Source of the DNA: Prevotellaceae bacterium UBA3646
GTDB lineage: Bacteria > Bacteroidota > Bacteroidia > Bacteroidales > Bacteroidaceae
Length of the DNA stretch: 12,284 nt
Direction: 5' to 3'
NCBI GenBank assembly: GCA_002373535.1
Contig: DFKL01000074.1
Coordinates: 1 to 12,284, forward strand
How positions within the stretch are numbered: position 1 is the stretch's first letter; every line of letters begins with the position of its first letter. Positions 5,683 through 12,284 of the stretch are shown one piece after another. The position numbers were made by a program, and so were the translations under genes. The notes under the pieces are model-generated. The model searched no databases. It had not been told where the DNA came from and saw nothing but the letters and a program-made list of their open reading frames with translations.

Positions 5683-8547
5683 TTATGAACGGGCCGGTTT
5701 TACGACTATATTGACTATGCGCCCAGGAATTGCTATGGTCTTTACTACTTGCATTTCTTCCAGATACCTTGCAGCCTCTGGTGCTGCCAGTGCCATAGAG
5801 GTCATTTCCTGAGGCGTGGCATCGGCGGGGAACTCCATGTCAAAGCGTACCTTGCCATTGAACTGGACTCCGAGGCGCACGTTGCTTTCTTTAAGGTATT
5901 TCTCGTCGTAGGCAGGCCATGGGGCGTCACACACAGAAGTCTCATTGCCCATTGCATGCCATAATTCCTCTGCAATATGTGGAGCAAAGGGGGCTATCAG
6001 TGCTATCACCTTGTCCCAGACATGACGGCTGTAGCACTTCTGACCGGTAAGCTCGGCAGTAGCAACCATGAAAGCGGATATACTCGTGTTGTAGCTGAAT
6101 GTCTCTATATCTGCCGTTACCTTCTTGATAAGCTTGTGCAGGGACTTCATATTCTCTGCCGTAGGAGTGTCATCGGTGAGCCGGAGGTTTCCGTCCTTGT
6201 CCCAAAAGGCCTGCCATAGTTTTTTAAGGAAACGGTGACACCCGTCGATACCGTTTGTGTCCCACGGCTTTGACTGTTCGACGGGGCCAAGGAACATCTC
6301 ATACAGCCGGAGGGTGTCCGCTCCGTATCTGTCTACTATCGTATCAGGATTGACTACGTTGAACATGGACTTGGACATTTTCTCGATAGCCCATCCGCAC
6401 ACATACTTGCCGTCCTCCAGGATAAACTCTGCCGTCTCGTACTCCGGACGCCAGGCCTTGAAGGCTTCAGTGTCCAAGATGTCGTTCCTGACGATATTTA
6501 CATCCACGTGGATCGGGGTCGTGTCGTACTGGTCCTTGAGTCCGTAGGACACGAAGGTGTTTGTGTCCTTGATGCGGTATACAAAGTTACTGCGTCCCTG
6601 AATCATGCCTTGGTTGATAAGCTTCTGAAAGGGTTCTTCCTTTTTGCTTATGCCTATATCAAACAGGAACTTGTTCCAAAAACGTGAATAGATCAGATGT
6701 CCAGTAGCATGTTCGGAGCCTCCTACGTACAAGTCTACGTTCTGCCAGTATTCTGCAGCCTGCTCGCTGAGCAGTGCCTTGTCGTTATGTGGGTCCATAT
6801 AGCGCAGATAGTAGGCGCTGGAACCAGCAAATCCCGGCATCGTGTATAGTTCTATCGGGAATACGGTCTTTTCGTCTATCATCGACTTGTCGACTATTTT
6901 CCTGCCGGCCTCGTCCCAAGCCCATACCTGTGCATTGCCCAATGGCGGTTCTCCAGACTCGGTAGGAAGGAAATTATCAACCTTTGGCAGTTCGACTGGC
7001 AGGCATTCCTCGGGAATCATGGTTGCTATCCCGTTCTTGTAATATACAGGGAACGGTTCACCCCAATATCGCTGACGGCTGAATATTGCATCACGCAGCC
7101 TGTAGTTGACCTTCACACGCCCTATCTTGTGTCTTTCGACAAATTCCTTAGTGGCCGCAATTGCCTCCCTTACTGTCAGTCCGTTGAGGACAAGGCTTTC
7201 ACCATCGTACTGTAATGATACCTTTCCTGCTGCCGGCGAATTGCACACTATTCCTTCCTTGGCATCGTACGACCCGGCAGATACGTCTGCTCCCTCTATC
7301 AGAGGAATTACAGGCAGGCCGAAATGTCTGGCAAATGCATAGTCGCGGCTGTCGTGTGCGGGAACGGCCATAATTGCTCCCGTACCGTAGCCTGCCAGCA
7401 CGTATTCGCTGATCCATATTGGTATCTTCTCTCCCGTAAACGGGTTGATTGCATGTGAACCAGAGAATACTCCGGTGACAGTATGGTCTATCATCCTCTC
7501 ACGCTCCGTACGTGATTTTACGTATGACAGGTATTTGTCCACCTCCGCCTTCTGCCCGGCCGTAGTGACGTTTCCGACCAGCTCGCTCTCCGGAGCCAAG
7601 ACCATGAAAGTTACGCCAAACATGGTATCGGCACGAGTCGTAAATATCGTGAACGTCTCGTTCGTTTCTGCAATCCTGAACTCAACTTCAGTTCCCTCGC
7701 TACGACCTATCCAGTTCTTTTGGGTCTCCTTGATGGAGTCACTCCATTGTATGGTCTCCAAACCGTCCAGAAGACGCTGGCTATATGCACTGACGCGCAA
7801 GCACCACTGGCGCATCTTTTTTTGTTCTACTGGGTAGCCGCCACGAACGCTGACACCCTCAACGACCTCGTCGTTCGCCAATACAGTACCTAACCTGGGA
7901 CACCAATTGACCATAGTCTCGCCAAGGAACGCCAGGCGATAATTCATCAGTACGTCGCTCTGCTTCCCGGCATCCCATGAATTCCATTCGTCTGACGTGA
8001 AATGCAATTCCTCGCTGCACGCAGCGTTTATGCCTGCAGAACCTTTTTCCTGGAAATGCTCCACCAGCTTCTCTATCGGCAGAGCCTTCTGCACGTCCTT
8101 GGAAAACCAGCTGGAAAACATTTTCTGGAACGTCCACTGTGTCCATTTGTAGTATTCGGGAGAGCATGTGCGGACCTCACGATCCCAATCGAAACTGAAA
8201 CCAATCTTATCCAGTTGGCTGCGATAACGGTCTATGTTCTCTATCGTGGTCTTCTCCGGATGCTGACCCGTCTGTATGGCATATTGCTCAGCCGGCAGAC
8301 CGTATGAATCGTACCCCATAGGGTTCAATACGTTGAAGCCTTGCTGGCGTTTACAACGGGCATATATATCACTGGCTATGTAGCCCAAAGGATGTCCTAC
8401 ATGCAGTCCTGCACCACTGGGATATGGAAACATGTTCAGAACGTAGAACTTCTTGCGGGTTTCATCTTCATGCACTTGATATGTCTTGTCCTTGACCCAT
8501 CGCGTCTGCCACTTTTTTTCAATCTCGCGGAAATTGTACTCTCTCAT
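5683..8547 (-). CDS. leuS: Leucyl-tRNA synthetase
   Basis: A 954-aa class Ia aminoacyl-tRNA synthetase that charges tRNA-Leu with leucine in the cytoplasm. The ATP-binding signature HVGH is at 49-52 in the segment PYPSGAGLHVGHPLGY, and KMSKS at 723-727. The CP1 editing domain that clears mischarged tRNA shows the Thr-rich TTRADT (303-308) and GTGAIMAVPAHDSRDYAFA (388-406), where Asp399 and Asp402 match the conserved editing aspartates. RQRYWGEP (491-498) is the usual return to the catalytic core, and the anticodon-binding helical domain fills about 770-890. It is roughly 90 residues longer than E. coli LeuRS (860); part of the excess is a segment at about 655-715 in front of KMSKS, which I recall as typical of Bacteroidota. 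It is the first gene of the operon, with its own promoter about 30 nt upstream. Start chosen at 8547, where the N-terminus matches the family. Confidence 0.98.
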   Translation of the reverse strand: MREYNFREIEKKWQTRWVKDKTYQVHEDETRKKFYVLNMFPYPSGAGLHVGHPLGYIASDIYARCKRQQGFNVLNPMGYDSYGLPAEQYAIQTGQHPEKTTIENIDRYRSQLDKIGFSFDWDREVRTCSPEYYKWTQWTFQKMFSSWFSKDVQKALPIEKLVEHFQEKGSAGINAACSEELHFTSDEWNSWDAGKQSDVLMNYRLAFLGETMVNWCPRLGTVLANDEVVEGVSVRGGYPVEQKKMRQWCLRVSAYSQRLLDGLETIQWSDSIKETQKNWIGRSEGTEVEFRIAETNETFTIFTTRADTMFGVTFMVLAPESELVGNVTTAGQKAEVDKYLSYVKSRTERERMIDHTVTGVFSGSHAINPFTGEKIPIWISEYVLAGYGTGAIMAVPAHDSRDYAFARHFGLPVIPLIEGADVSAGSYDAKEGIVCNSPAAGKVSLQYDGESLVLNGLTVREAIAATKEFVERHKIGRVKVNYRLRDAIFSRQRYWGEPFPVYYKNGIATMIPEECLPVELPKVDNFLPTESGEPPLGNAQVWAWDEAGRKIVDKSMIDEKTVFPIELYTMPGFAGSSAYYLRYMDPHNDKALLSEQAAEYWQNVDLYVGGSEHATGHLIYSRFWNKFLFDIGISKKEEPFQKLINQGMIQGRSNFVYRIKDTNTFVSYGLKDQYDTTPIHVDVNIVRNDILDTEAFKAWRPEYETAEFILEDGKYVCGWAIEKMSKSMFNVVNPDTIVDRYGADTLRLYEMFLGPVEQSKPWDTNGIDGCHRFLKKLWQAFWDKDGNLRLTDDTPTAENMKSLHKLIKKVTADIETFSYNTSISAFMVATAELTGQKCYSRHVWDKVIALIAPFAPHIAEELWHAMGNETSVCDAPWPAYDEKYLKESNVRLGVQFNGKVRFDMEFPADATPQEMTSMALAAPEAARYLEEMQVVKTIAIPGRIVNIVVKPARS

Positions 8548-8575
8548 CTTCCTGATGTTTTATCTGTTTTGCGCA

Positions 8576-8583
8576 CAAAGTTA
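8576..8583 (-). promoter_or_regulatory. Promoter -7 element of the leuS operon
   Basis: On the minus strand TAACTTTG (8583 to 8576) matches TAnnTTTG and would start transcription near 8569, giving a leader of about 22 nt. The nearest TTG for a -33 element (8608-8606) is 22 nt upstream, longer than the usual 19-20, and lies inside the first dyad of the tandem operator. The promoter may therefore depend on, or be blocked by, a protein bound there. Confidence 0.6.
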
Positions 8584-8592
8584 CGACTTTTT

Positions 8593-8630
8593 ATTTGATA
8601 CGCGTCAATATGATTTGATATATGTCAATA
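8593..8630. promoter_or_regulatory. Two tandem Crp/Fnr-type dyads upstream of leuS
   Basis: Two 18-bp units, ATTTGATAnnnGTCAATA, at 8593-8610 and 8613-8630 differ only in the middle three bases (CGC versus TAT) and repeat with a 20-bp period, about two helical turns. Each contains the dyad TTGAT-N4-GTCAA (8595-8608 and 8615-8628), one base from the FNR consensus TTGAT-N4-ATCAA. Centres are about 32 and 52 bp upstream of the predicted leuS start and about 83 and 103 bp upstream of the small-RNA start. The binding protein is not identifiable; a Crp/Fnr-superfamily regulator is the inference. Confidence 0.5.
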
Positions 8631-8689
8631 AATATGTATATTTCTGACTATTTGTACTGCCCTCCCGCTGACATTTGACATTGTCGTCA

Positions 8690-8697
8690 TACCTTTG
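8690..8697 (+). promoter_or_regulatory. Promoter -7 element of the candidate small RNA
   Basis: TACCTTTG followed by CA is a strong TAnnTTTG element and is identical to the one used by mutS 205 bp downstream. Transcription would start near 8704. No TTG exists at the right distance; the nearest candidate is CTG at 8668-8670, so the -33 element is weak and an activator may contribute. Confidence 0.6.
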
Positions 8698-8703
8698 CAT
8701 CAG

Positions 8704-8862
8704 AAAAACGGCCGTCTTCATACGACCGATTGTCCAGACTGGTTGTTTAGGATTATATATAGATTAGGTTAAGTTTGTTTAGAGAGACACTATTTTAATT
8801 TATGTTATTATGGTGTTTTGAGGCATCTGGTTCGCAAGAATCGATGCCTTTGTTTTTTGTTT
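8704..8862 (+). ncRNA. Candidate small RNA, about 160 nt, between leuS and mutS
   Basis: A promoter at 8690 and an intrinsic terminator ending at 8862 delimit a transcript with no convincing reading frame. Three stem-loops can be drawn by hand. SL1 is C8709-T8715 with A8722-G8728 (one C/A mismatch, loop CTTCAT). SL2 is 8784-8793 with 8810-8819 (10 bp including G-U pairs, 16-nt loop). SL3 is the terminator hairpin starting at 8821, directly stacked on SL2. The AU-rich linker of about 55 nt between SL1 and SL2 is predicted single-stranded and contains the octamer TTGTTTAG twice (8743-8750, 8775-8782), a possible target-pairing motif. mutS has its own promoter after the terminator, so this is not simply the mutS leader, although read-through attenuation is possible. 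I do not recognise a known RNA family (not SRP RNA, tmRNA or RNase P). Ends are estimates. Confidence 0.55.
8821..8862 (+). terminator. Intrinsic terminator with GCAA tetraloop
   Basis: AGGCATC (8821-8827) pairs with GATGCCT (8843-8849). Past a single bulged T8828, GGTTC (8829-8833) pairs with GAATC (8838-8842) around the GNRA-type loop GCAA. The 12-bp stem is followed at once by TTTGTTTTTTGTTT. It points in the plus direction only, since no T-tract follows on the minus strand. It lies upstream of mutS, where no annotated gene ends, so it must terminate a non-coding transcript. Confidence 0.85.
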
Positions 8863-8870
8863 CCACTTTT

Positions 8871-8902
8871 TTTGTTTTTTCGATGGCTTATTCGTACCTT
8901 TG
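8871..8902 (+). promoter_or_regulatory. mutS promoter
   Basis: TTTG (8871-8874) and TACCTTTG (8895-8902) are separated by 20 nt, a full match to the Bacteroidota -33/-7 consensus. Transcription would start near 8909, leaving about 35 nt of leader to the ATG at 8944. It excludes the in-frame ATG at 8818 as the start for this transcript. The -33 element lies within the T-rich tail behind the small-RNA terminator. Confidence 0.75.
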
Positions 8903-8943
8903 GCACTCAAATACGTAACCCTGATATTTCTGTTTTCATATAT

Positions 8944-11565
8944 ATGGCCAAGGAAAAACTTACACCCATGATGCAGCAGTTCTATGACCTGAAGGCGAAA
9001 CATCCCGAAGCTCTGCTGCTGTTCCGTTGTGGTGACTTTTACGAGACGTATGCCGATGATGCCATCGTTGCATCGGAAATACTTGGAATAACGCTGACAA
9101 GACGAAATAACGGTGCCGGGGGGACATCGCAAATGGAAATGGCCGGATTCCCCTACCATGCCCTGGATGTATATCTGCCTAAACTGGTCCGTGCCGGACG
9201 GCGCGTCGCCATCTGTGACCAGCTGGAAGACCCGAAACTGACCAAAACCCTGGTAAAACGTGGCATTACCGAACTGGTGACACCAGGTGTTGCCATGCAC
9301 GATACGGTATTGGAAGGCAGGGAAAACAACTTCCTGGCCGCCGTACATTTCGGGAAAGGTGTGTGCGGTATCGGTTTCCTGGACATATCCACCGGCGAAT
9401 TCGTTATCAGCGAGGGAAACATAGAATATGTGAGCCGTCTGCTGTCCGATTTCCAACCTAAGGAAGTACTTTATGAAAAGGGGCGCGAATCCATGTTCAC
9501 CTCTTCGTTCAACAACAAGTTTGCGACATTCAGGCTGGACGACTGGGCTTTCAACGAAACTACAGCTCATGAGCGTGTCCTGAGACTCTTTCATGTAAAG
9601 AACCTGAAGGGGTATGGCGTGGATCACCTGAAGGCAGGCATTGTGGCAGCCGGTGTAATACTGCAATACCTGGAAATGACGCAACATACACGACTGGGGC
9701 ACATTACCAGGATATCGCGCATAGAGGAGGACAAGTACGTCCACATGGACCCGTTTACCATACGCTCCCTGGAACTGCTGCAGACAATGAACCCCGAAGG
9801 CAAGTCACTGATGGACATACTGGACCACACGACTACAGCCATGGGAGCCCGACTGCTGAGACGATGGACTGTGTTCCCACTGAAGGACGTGAACAGGATA
9901 AATTCCCGTCTGGACGTAGTGGAAGCACTGATGCGCAATCCGTCTGTTCGTGACCAGGTACAGGAGCAACTGCAATATGTCGGTGACATCGAACGGATAA
10001 TATCTAGAATAAACTCTGCCAGGGTATCACCACGCGAATTGGTTGCCCTGTCATCCACGCTACAGGCCTTCGCAGCCATAAAGAGAGTTCTTGCGGAAAG
10101 CGGCGTGCCCGTACTGGATGCAGTCGTCGAAAAACTGGACCTGTGTACCGAACTGCGTGAACGGCTGGAGAACAGCATCATGCCAGATGCACCAGCCCTG
10201 CTGTCCAAGGGTGGCGTTATCTCTGCCGGCGTCGATGCACAACTGGACGAGCTTAGACGCATAGCGACAGGAGGCAAGGACTATCTGATAGAATTGCAGC
10301 AACGCGAAGCCGAACGTACCGGTATACAAAGCCTGAAAATAGGCTATAACAATGTATTTGGCTATTATCTTGAAGTCCGGAATACATATAAGTCCATGGT
10401 TCCTGCCGACTGGATACGAAAGCAGACACTCGTATCAGCAGAACGGTACATTACCGAGGAACTGAAGCAGTACGAGGAGAAAATCGTTGGAGCCGAGGAG
10501 AAAATCCTGGCATTGGAGACACAGCTTTTCATGAATCTTGTCAGCTGGGTTGCAGGCTTTACCCGCGCATTGCAGGAAGATTCCGCCATAGTTGCAAGGC
10601 TTGACTGTCTGGTAGGTTTTTCCGTCCTGGCAAGATCGATGGACTACACACGCCCCGTGGTCGATGACAGCTATGTCATAGATATCAAGGCCGGACGTCA
10701 TCCTGTCATCGAACAACTCATGGCCACCGGTGAGAAATATATTCCCAATGATGTCAGCCTGGATGTAGACAACCAACAGATTATGATGATTACCGGTCCC
10801 AACATGTCGGGCAAGAGTGCACTGCTCCGCCAGACGGCACTGATAACGCTGATGTCCCAAATGGGATCATTCGTTCCTGCGGAAGGCGCCAGGATAGGTG
10901 TCGTGGACAAAATCTTTACCCGTGTCGGGGCATCAGACAACATTTCACTCGGCGAAAGCACCTTCATGATCGAAATGAACGAGGCAGCAAGCATAATTAA
11001 CAACCTTACTCCGCGGTCTCTGGTCCTGTTCGACGAACTGGGACGCGGCACAAGCACCTATGACGGCATTTCCATTGCATGGAGCATTGTAGAGTATATA
11101 CACGAGAACAGACAGTCACGCGCCCGTACGTTGTTTGCAACACACTACCACGAACTGAACGACATGGAAAATACATACCATCGTATACACAACTATAACG
11201 TGAGTGTGCTGGAAAAAGACGGCAAAATTGTTTTCCTGAGAAAATTGGCAAAAGGCGGTTCGGAACATTCATTCGGCATACACGTTGCAGCATTGGCCGG
11301 TATGCCAAAAACCATAGTAAGGCGTTCGGAAGTAATACTCAGGCAATTGGAGGAAGAGAAGAACCATGACGATGTCGGTAAGGGAATGGCAGCCGGAACA
11401 GTAAAGACATCCGACCGTGGCGAACAGTTAAACTTCTTCCGCCTCGATGATCCCGTACTCGAAGACATCAGGCGTCAGCTCGTAGATATTGACATCAACA
11501 CACTGACACCCATAGAAGCACTTAATAAACTTAACGAAATAAAAAAGAGCCTGAGTCAAAAGTAA
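8944..11565 (+). CDS. mutS: DNA mismatch repair protein MutS
   Basis: An 873-aa MutS, the sensor of methyl-independent or methyl-directed mismatch repair, which binds base mismatches and small loops as a dimer and recruits MutL upon ATP binding. The mismatch-reading Phe-x-Glu is F32-Y33-E34 in GDFYETY. Connector, lever and clamp domains fill about 120-560. The ATPase domain shows Walker A GPNMSGKS (618-625), Walker B with Asp697-Glu698 in LVLFDELGRGTSTYDG, and the switch His in LFATHYHEL (730-738). The Phe-x-Glu and the length mark it as MutS1 rather than MutS2, which has a Smr domain. The frame stays open to an ATG at 8818, but those 42 residues lie upstream of the mutS promoter, cover a terminator, and encode a Phe/Leu-rich stretch unlike any MutS. 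The start MAKEKLTPMMQQFYDLK at 8944 is the normal family N-terminus. Monocistronic. Confidence 0.97.
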   Translation: MAKEKLTPMMQQFYDLKAKHPEALLLFRCGDFYETYADDAIVASEILGITLTRRNNGAGGTSQMEMAGFPYHALDVYLPKLVRAGRRVAICDQLEDPKLTKTLVKRGITELVTPGVAMHDTVLEGRENNFLAAVHFGKGVCGIGFLDISTGEFVISEGNIEYVSRLLSDFQPKEVLYEKGRESMFTSSFNNKFATFRLDDWAFNETTAHERVLRLFHVKNLKGYGVDHLKAGIVAAGVILQYLEMTQHTRLGHITRISRIEEDKYVHMDPFTIRSLELLQTMNPEGKSLMDILDHTTTAMGARLLRRWTVFPLKDVNRINSRLDVVEALMRNPSVRDQVQEQLQYVGDIERIISRINSARVSPRELVALSSTLQAFAAIKRVLAESGVPVLDAVVEKLDLCTELRERLENSIMPDAPALLSKGGVISAGVDAQLDELRRIATGGKDYLIELQQREAERTGIQSLKIGYNNVFGYYLEVRNTYKSMVPADWIRKQTLVSAERYITEELKQYEEKIVGAEEKILALETQLFMNLVSWVAGFTRALQEDSAIVARLDCLVGFSVLARSMDYTRPVVDDSYVIDIKAGRHPVIEQLMATGEKYIPNDVSLDVDNQQIMMITGPNMSGKSALLRQTALITLMSQMGSFVPAEGARIGVVDKIFTRVGASDNISLGESTFMIEMNEAASIINNLTPRSLVLFDELGRGTSTYDGISIAWSIVEYIHENRQSRARTLFATHYHELNDMENTYHRIHNYNVSVLEKDGKIVFLRKLAKGGSEHSFGIHVAALAGMPKTIVRRSEVILRQLEEEKNHDDVGKGMAAGTVKTSDRGEQLNFFRLDDPVLEDIRRQLVDIDINTLTPIEALNKLNEIKKSLSQK

Positions 11566-11650
11566 CAGGCACGCCCCCATAGACACCACATCATTCTAAT
11601 AGCTTTAACGAAAACTCCAAGCTATCAGTCATGCAATGTCTCTATTTACA

Positions 11651-11663
11651 AAAAATATTTACA
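11651..11663 (-). repeat. Intergenic 13-mer TGTAAATATTTTT, copy 3
   Basis: On the minus strand it reads GGAGGGGTGTAAATATTTTTT, so a G-run directly precedes the 13-mer as in copies 2 and 4. It lies 86 bp after the mutS stop, in the opposite orientation to the copies at the left of the window. Confidence 0.55.
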
Positions 11664-11760
11664 CCCCTCCTACAAGACATCAGAAAACCACACAATCTTG
11701 CACATACAACCCATTGATAGCCAGACAGTTAATACCACTTCTCCGCTATGTCGCCGGCTA

Positions 11761-11793
11761 AAGGCCGTCTCAAGGCCGTCTCAAGGCCATCCA
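11761..11793. repeat. 11-bp tandem repeat, about 2.5 copies
   Basis: AAGGCCGTCTC occurs twice without interruption (11761-11771, 11772-11782), and a third diverged unit, AAGGCCATCCA, follows. TAAAGGCCG at the left boundary is part of the first unit. It is a short slippage-type tandem array in non-coding DNA and may vary in copy number between strains. Confidence 0.8.
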
Positions 11794-11816
11794 ATCAACA
11801 CCACAACCACTTTCCG

Positions 11817-11829
11817 AAAAATATTTACA
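11817..11829 (-). repeat. Intergenic 13-mer TGTAAATATTTTT, copy 4
   Basis: On the minus strand it is preceded by GGTTGAGGGGA, the best match to the flank of copy 2 (GGTTGGGGTAA), and followed by CGG. The shared flanks show that the repeat unit is longer than the 13-mer itself. Confidence 0.55.
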
Positions 11830-11992
11830 TCCCCTCAACCCTTCTGACCCCTCTTCATTCGCCCACTATAAGCTCTAAGCTAAAAATTTTCTGTTAGTCA
11901 CACAGCCCCGTTAAAGTGGCCTAATCGTTCTTTGAAATCGCTGAAATAAAGTCTTTTACGAGCAGTTTTAAGGGAGCACGGATTTGAATTCG

Positions 11993-12000
11993 TACTTTTG
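11993..12000 (+). promoter_or_regulatory. Probable transposase promoter -7 element
   Basis: TACTTTTG fits TAnnTTTG and lies 23 nt before the transposase ATG. No TTG is seen at the -33 position, so expression is probably weak, as is usual for IS elements. Confidence 0.45.
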
Positions 12001-12022
12001 CAGTCTTTTAACAAGATTGCAG

Positions 12023-12284
12023 ATGAACAAAGACAAATACGTTTTCTCTCAATTGCTGGAGTTTATTGGCTATGACAAGTTCCGCCACCTTGTTGACAAG
12101 TATGATGGAAATATGTATGTCAAGCATCTCACCTGCTAGAACCAGCTTATGGCTTTGATGTTCGGCCAACTCAGCAACAGAGAGAATCTGCGCGATGTGA
12201 TTATCGCCATTGAGGCACACTATCAGAAGTGCTATCATCTTGGCTTAGGCAAGCATGTTACCAGAAGTAATCTGGCAAAGGCCA
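12023..12284 (+). pseudogene. IS4-family transposase (DUF4372 N-terminus), interrupted by an amber stop, truncated by the window end
   Basis: Translation from 12023 gives MNKDKYVFSQLLEFIGYDKF and onward, the familiar N-terminal DUF4372 region of IS4-type transposases in Bacteroidota. Codon 39 (12137-12139) is TAG where the family has Trp in the segment TCWNQLMALMFGQ. After it the same frame continues with NQLMALMFGQLSNRENLRDVI and HYQKCYHLGLGKHVTRSNLAKA to the edge of the window, all clearly transposase-like. One G-to-A change (TGG to TAG) explains the stop; no frameshift is needed. The catalytic DDE residues would be further right and are not visible. The protein is probably inactive unless the stop is a sequencing error or read through; a downstream restart would lose the first third of the DNA-binding region. 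Confidence 0.85.

Larger units (their letters stand above)
11566..11890. other. Gene-free spacer between mutS and the insertion sequence
   Basis: About 325 bp without a credible gene on either strand. The plus strand is markedly poor in G and rich in A and C, with several C-runs (acgccccc, acacccctcc, catcccctc, gacccctc). It holds two minus-strand copies of the 13-mer repeat, an 11-bp tandem repeat (11761-11793) and a 7-bp inverted repeat (AATAGCT... around 11599-11625). No convincing mutS terminator with a U-tract is visible. Confidence 0.6.
11893..12284 (+). mobile_element. IS4-family insertion sequence, left part (DUF4372-type transposase)
   Basis: The transposase beginning at 12023 and its own promoter mark the left end of an IS element that continues beyond the window. 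The non-coding left end should lie somewhere between about 11880 and 11960; the sequence change near CACAGCCCCGTT (about 11900) is a reasonable guess. The terminal inverted repeat and target duplication cannot be verified because the right end is missing. Confidence 0.6.

Noticed and set aside
8802..8918. Small frame of 38 codons running through the terminator toward mutS
   Set aside because: It encodes a Phe-rich sequence derived from the T-tract and crosses both the terminator and the mutS promoter.
8800..9744. Long (314-codon) open frame antisense to the small RNA and the start of mutS
   Set aside because: It is a shadow of mutS codon bias, is low in complexity at its N-terminus, resembles no protein family, and has no promoter.
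11549..11570. GCCTG/CAGGC inverted repeat spanning the mutS stop as terminator
   Set aside because: Only 5 bp with a 12-nt loop and no U-tract.
11599..11625. 7-bp inverted repeat (TAGCTT/AAGCTA core) as mutS terminator
   Set aside because: The 13-nt loop, weak AT-rich stem and missing U-tract make it unconvincing.
11761..11793. Tandem 11-mers as a CRISPR-like array
   Set aside because: The units are directly adjacent without spacers and far too short.

Overview
This window looks like ordinary core chromosome of a Bacteroidota organism, most likely order Bacteroidales (Prevotella/Bacteroides-like). The evidence is repeated promoter elements of the TAnnTTTG type, A-rich ribosome-binding regions instead of strong Shine-Dalgarno sites, an elongated leucyl-tRNA synthetase, and an IS4-type transposase of a sort common in that group. 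No dedicated defence system, CRISPR array or biosynthetic cluster is visible.

Layout. Positions 1-21 hold the 5' end of a tRNA on the minus strand. It diverges from a PfkB-family sugar/nucleoside kinase (122-1111, plus) across closely packed promoters. A convergent spacer (1112-1395) follows. Next is a six-gene minus-strand operon, transcribed right to left: leuS (8547-5683), two tandem YitT/DUF2179 membrane proteins (5659-4730 and 4705-3815), rdgB (3809-3204), an exported S41 C-terminal processing peptidase (3167-1509), and an easily missed 38-residue single-TM protein (1512-1396) whose ATG overlaps the peptidase stop as ATGA. Gaps between the genes are 5-36 nt. Nothing in the sequence links them into one pathway. 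They combine translation, nucleotide-pool cleaning and envelope functions.

The leuS-mutS divergent spacer (8548-8943) is the richest part. It holds the leuS -7 element, two tandem 18-bp dyads of Crp/Fnr type with a 20-bp period, a strong TAnnTTTG promoter, and a stretch that folds into three consecutive stem-loops. The last stem-loop is a textbook intrinsic terminator with a GCAA tetraloop and a T-tract. Immediately after it comes a separate, complete promoter for mutS. The simplest reading is an undescribed small RNA gene of about 160 nt between leuS and mutS. The mutS start is therefore placed at 8944 (873 aa), not at the upstream in-frame ATG at 8818, which lies inside the RNA.

Right of mutS is about 320 bp of G-poor spacer with an 11-bp tandem repeat. 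The window ends in the left part of an IS4-family (DUF4372-type) insertion sequence, whose transposase carries an amber stop at codon 39. The 13-mer TGTAAATATTTTT occurs four times, only in intergenic DNA: twice on plus after the kinase gene and twice on minus after mutS. Three copies are preceded by a G-run, so it looks like a dispersed intergenic repeat or regulatory motif.
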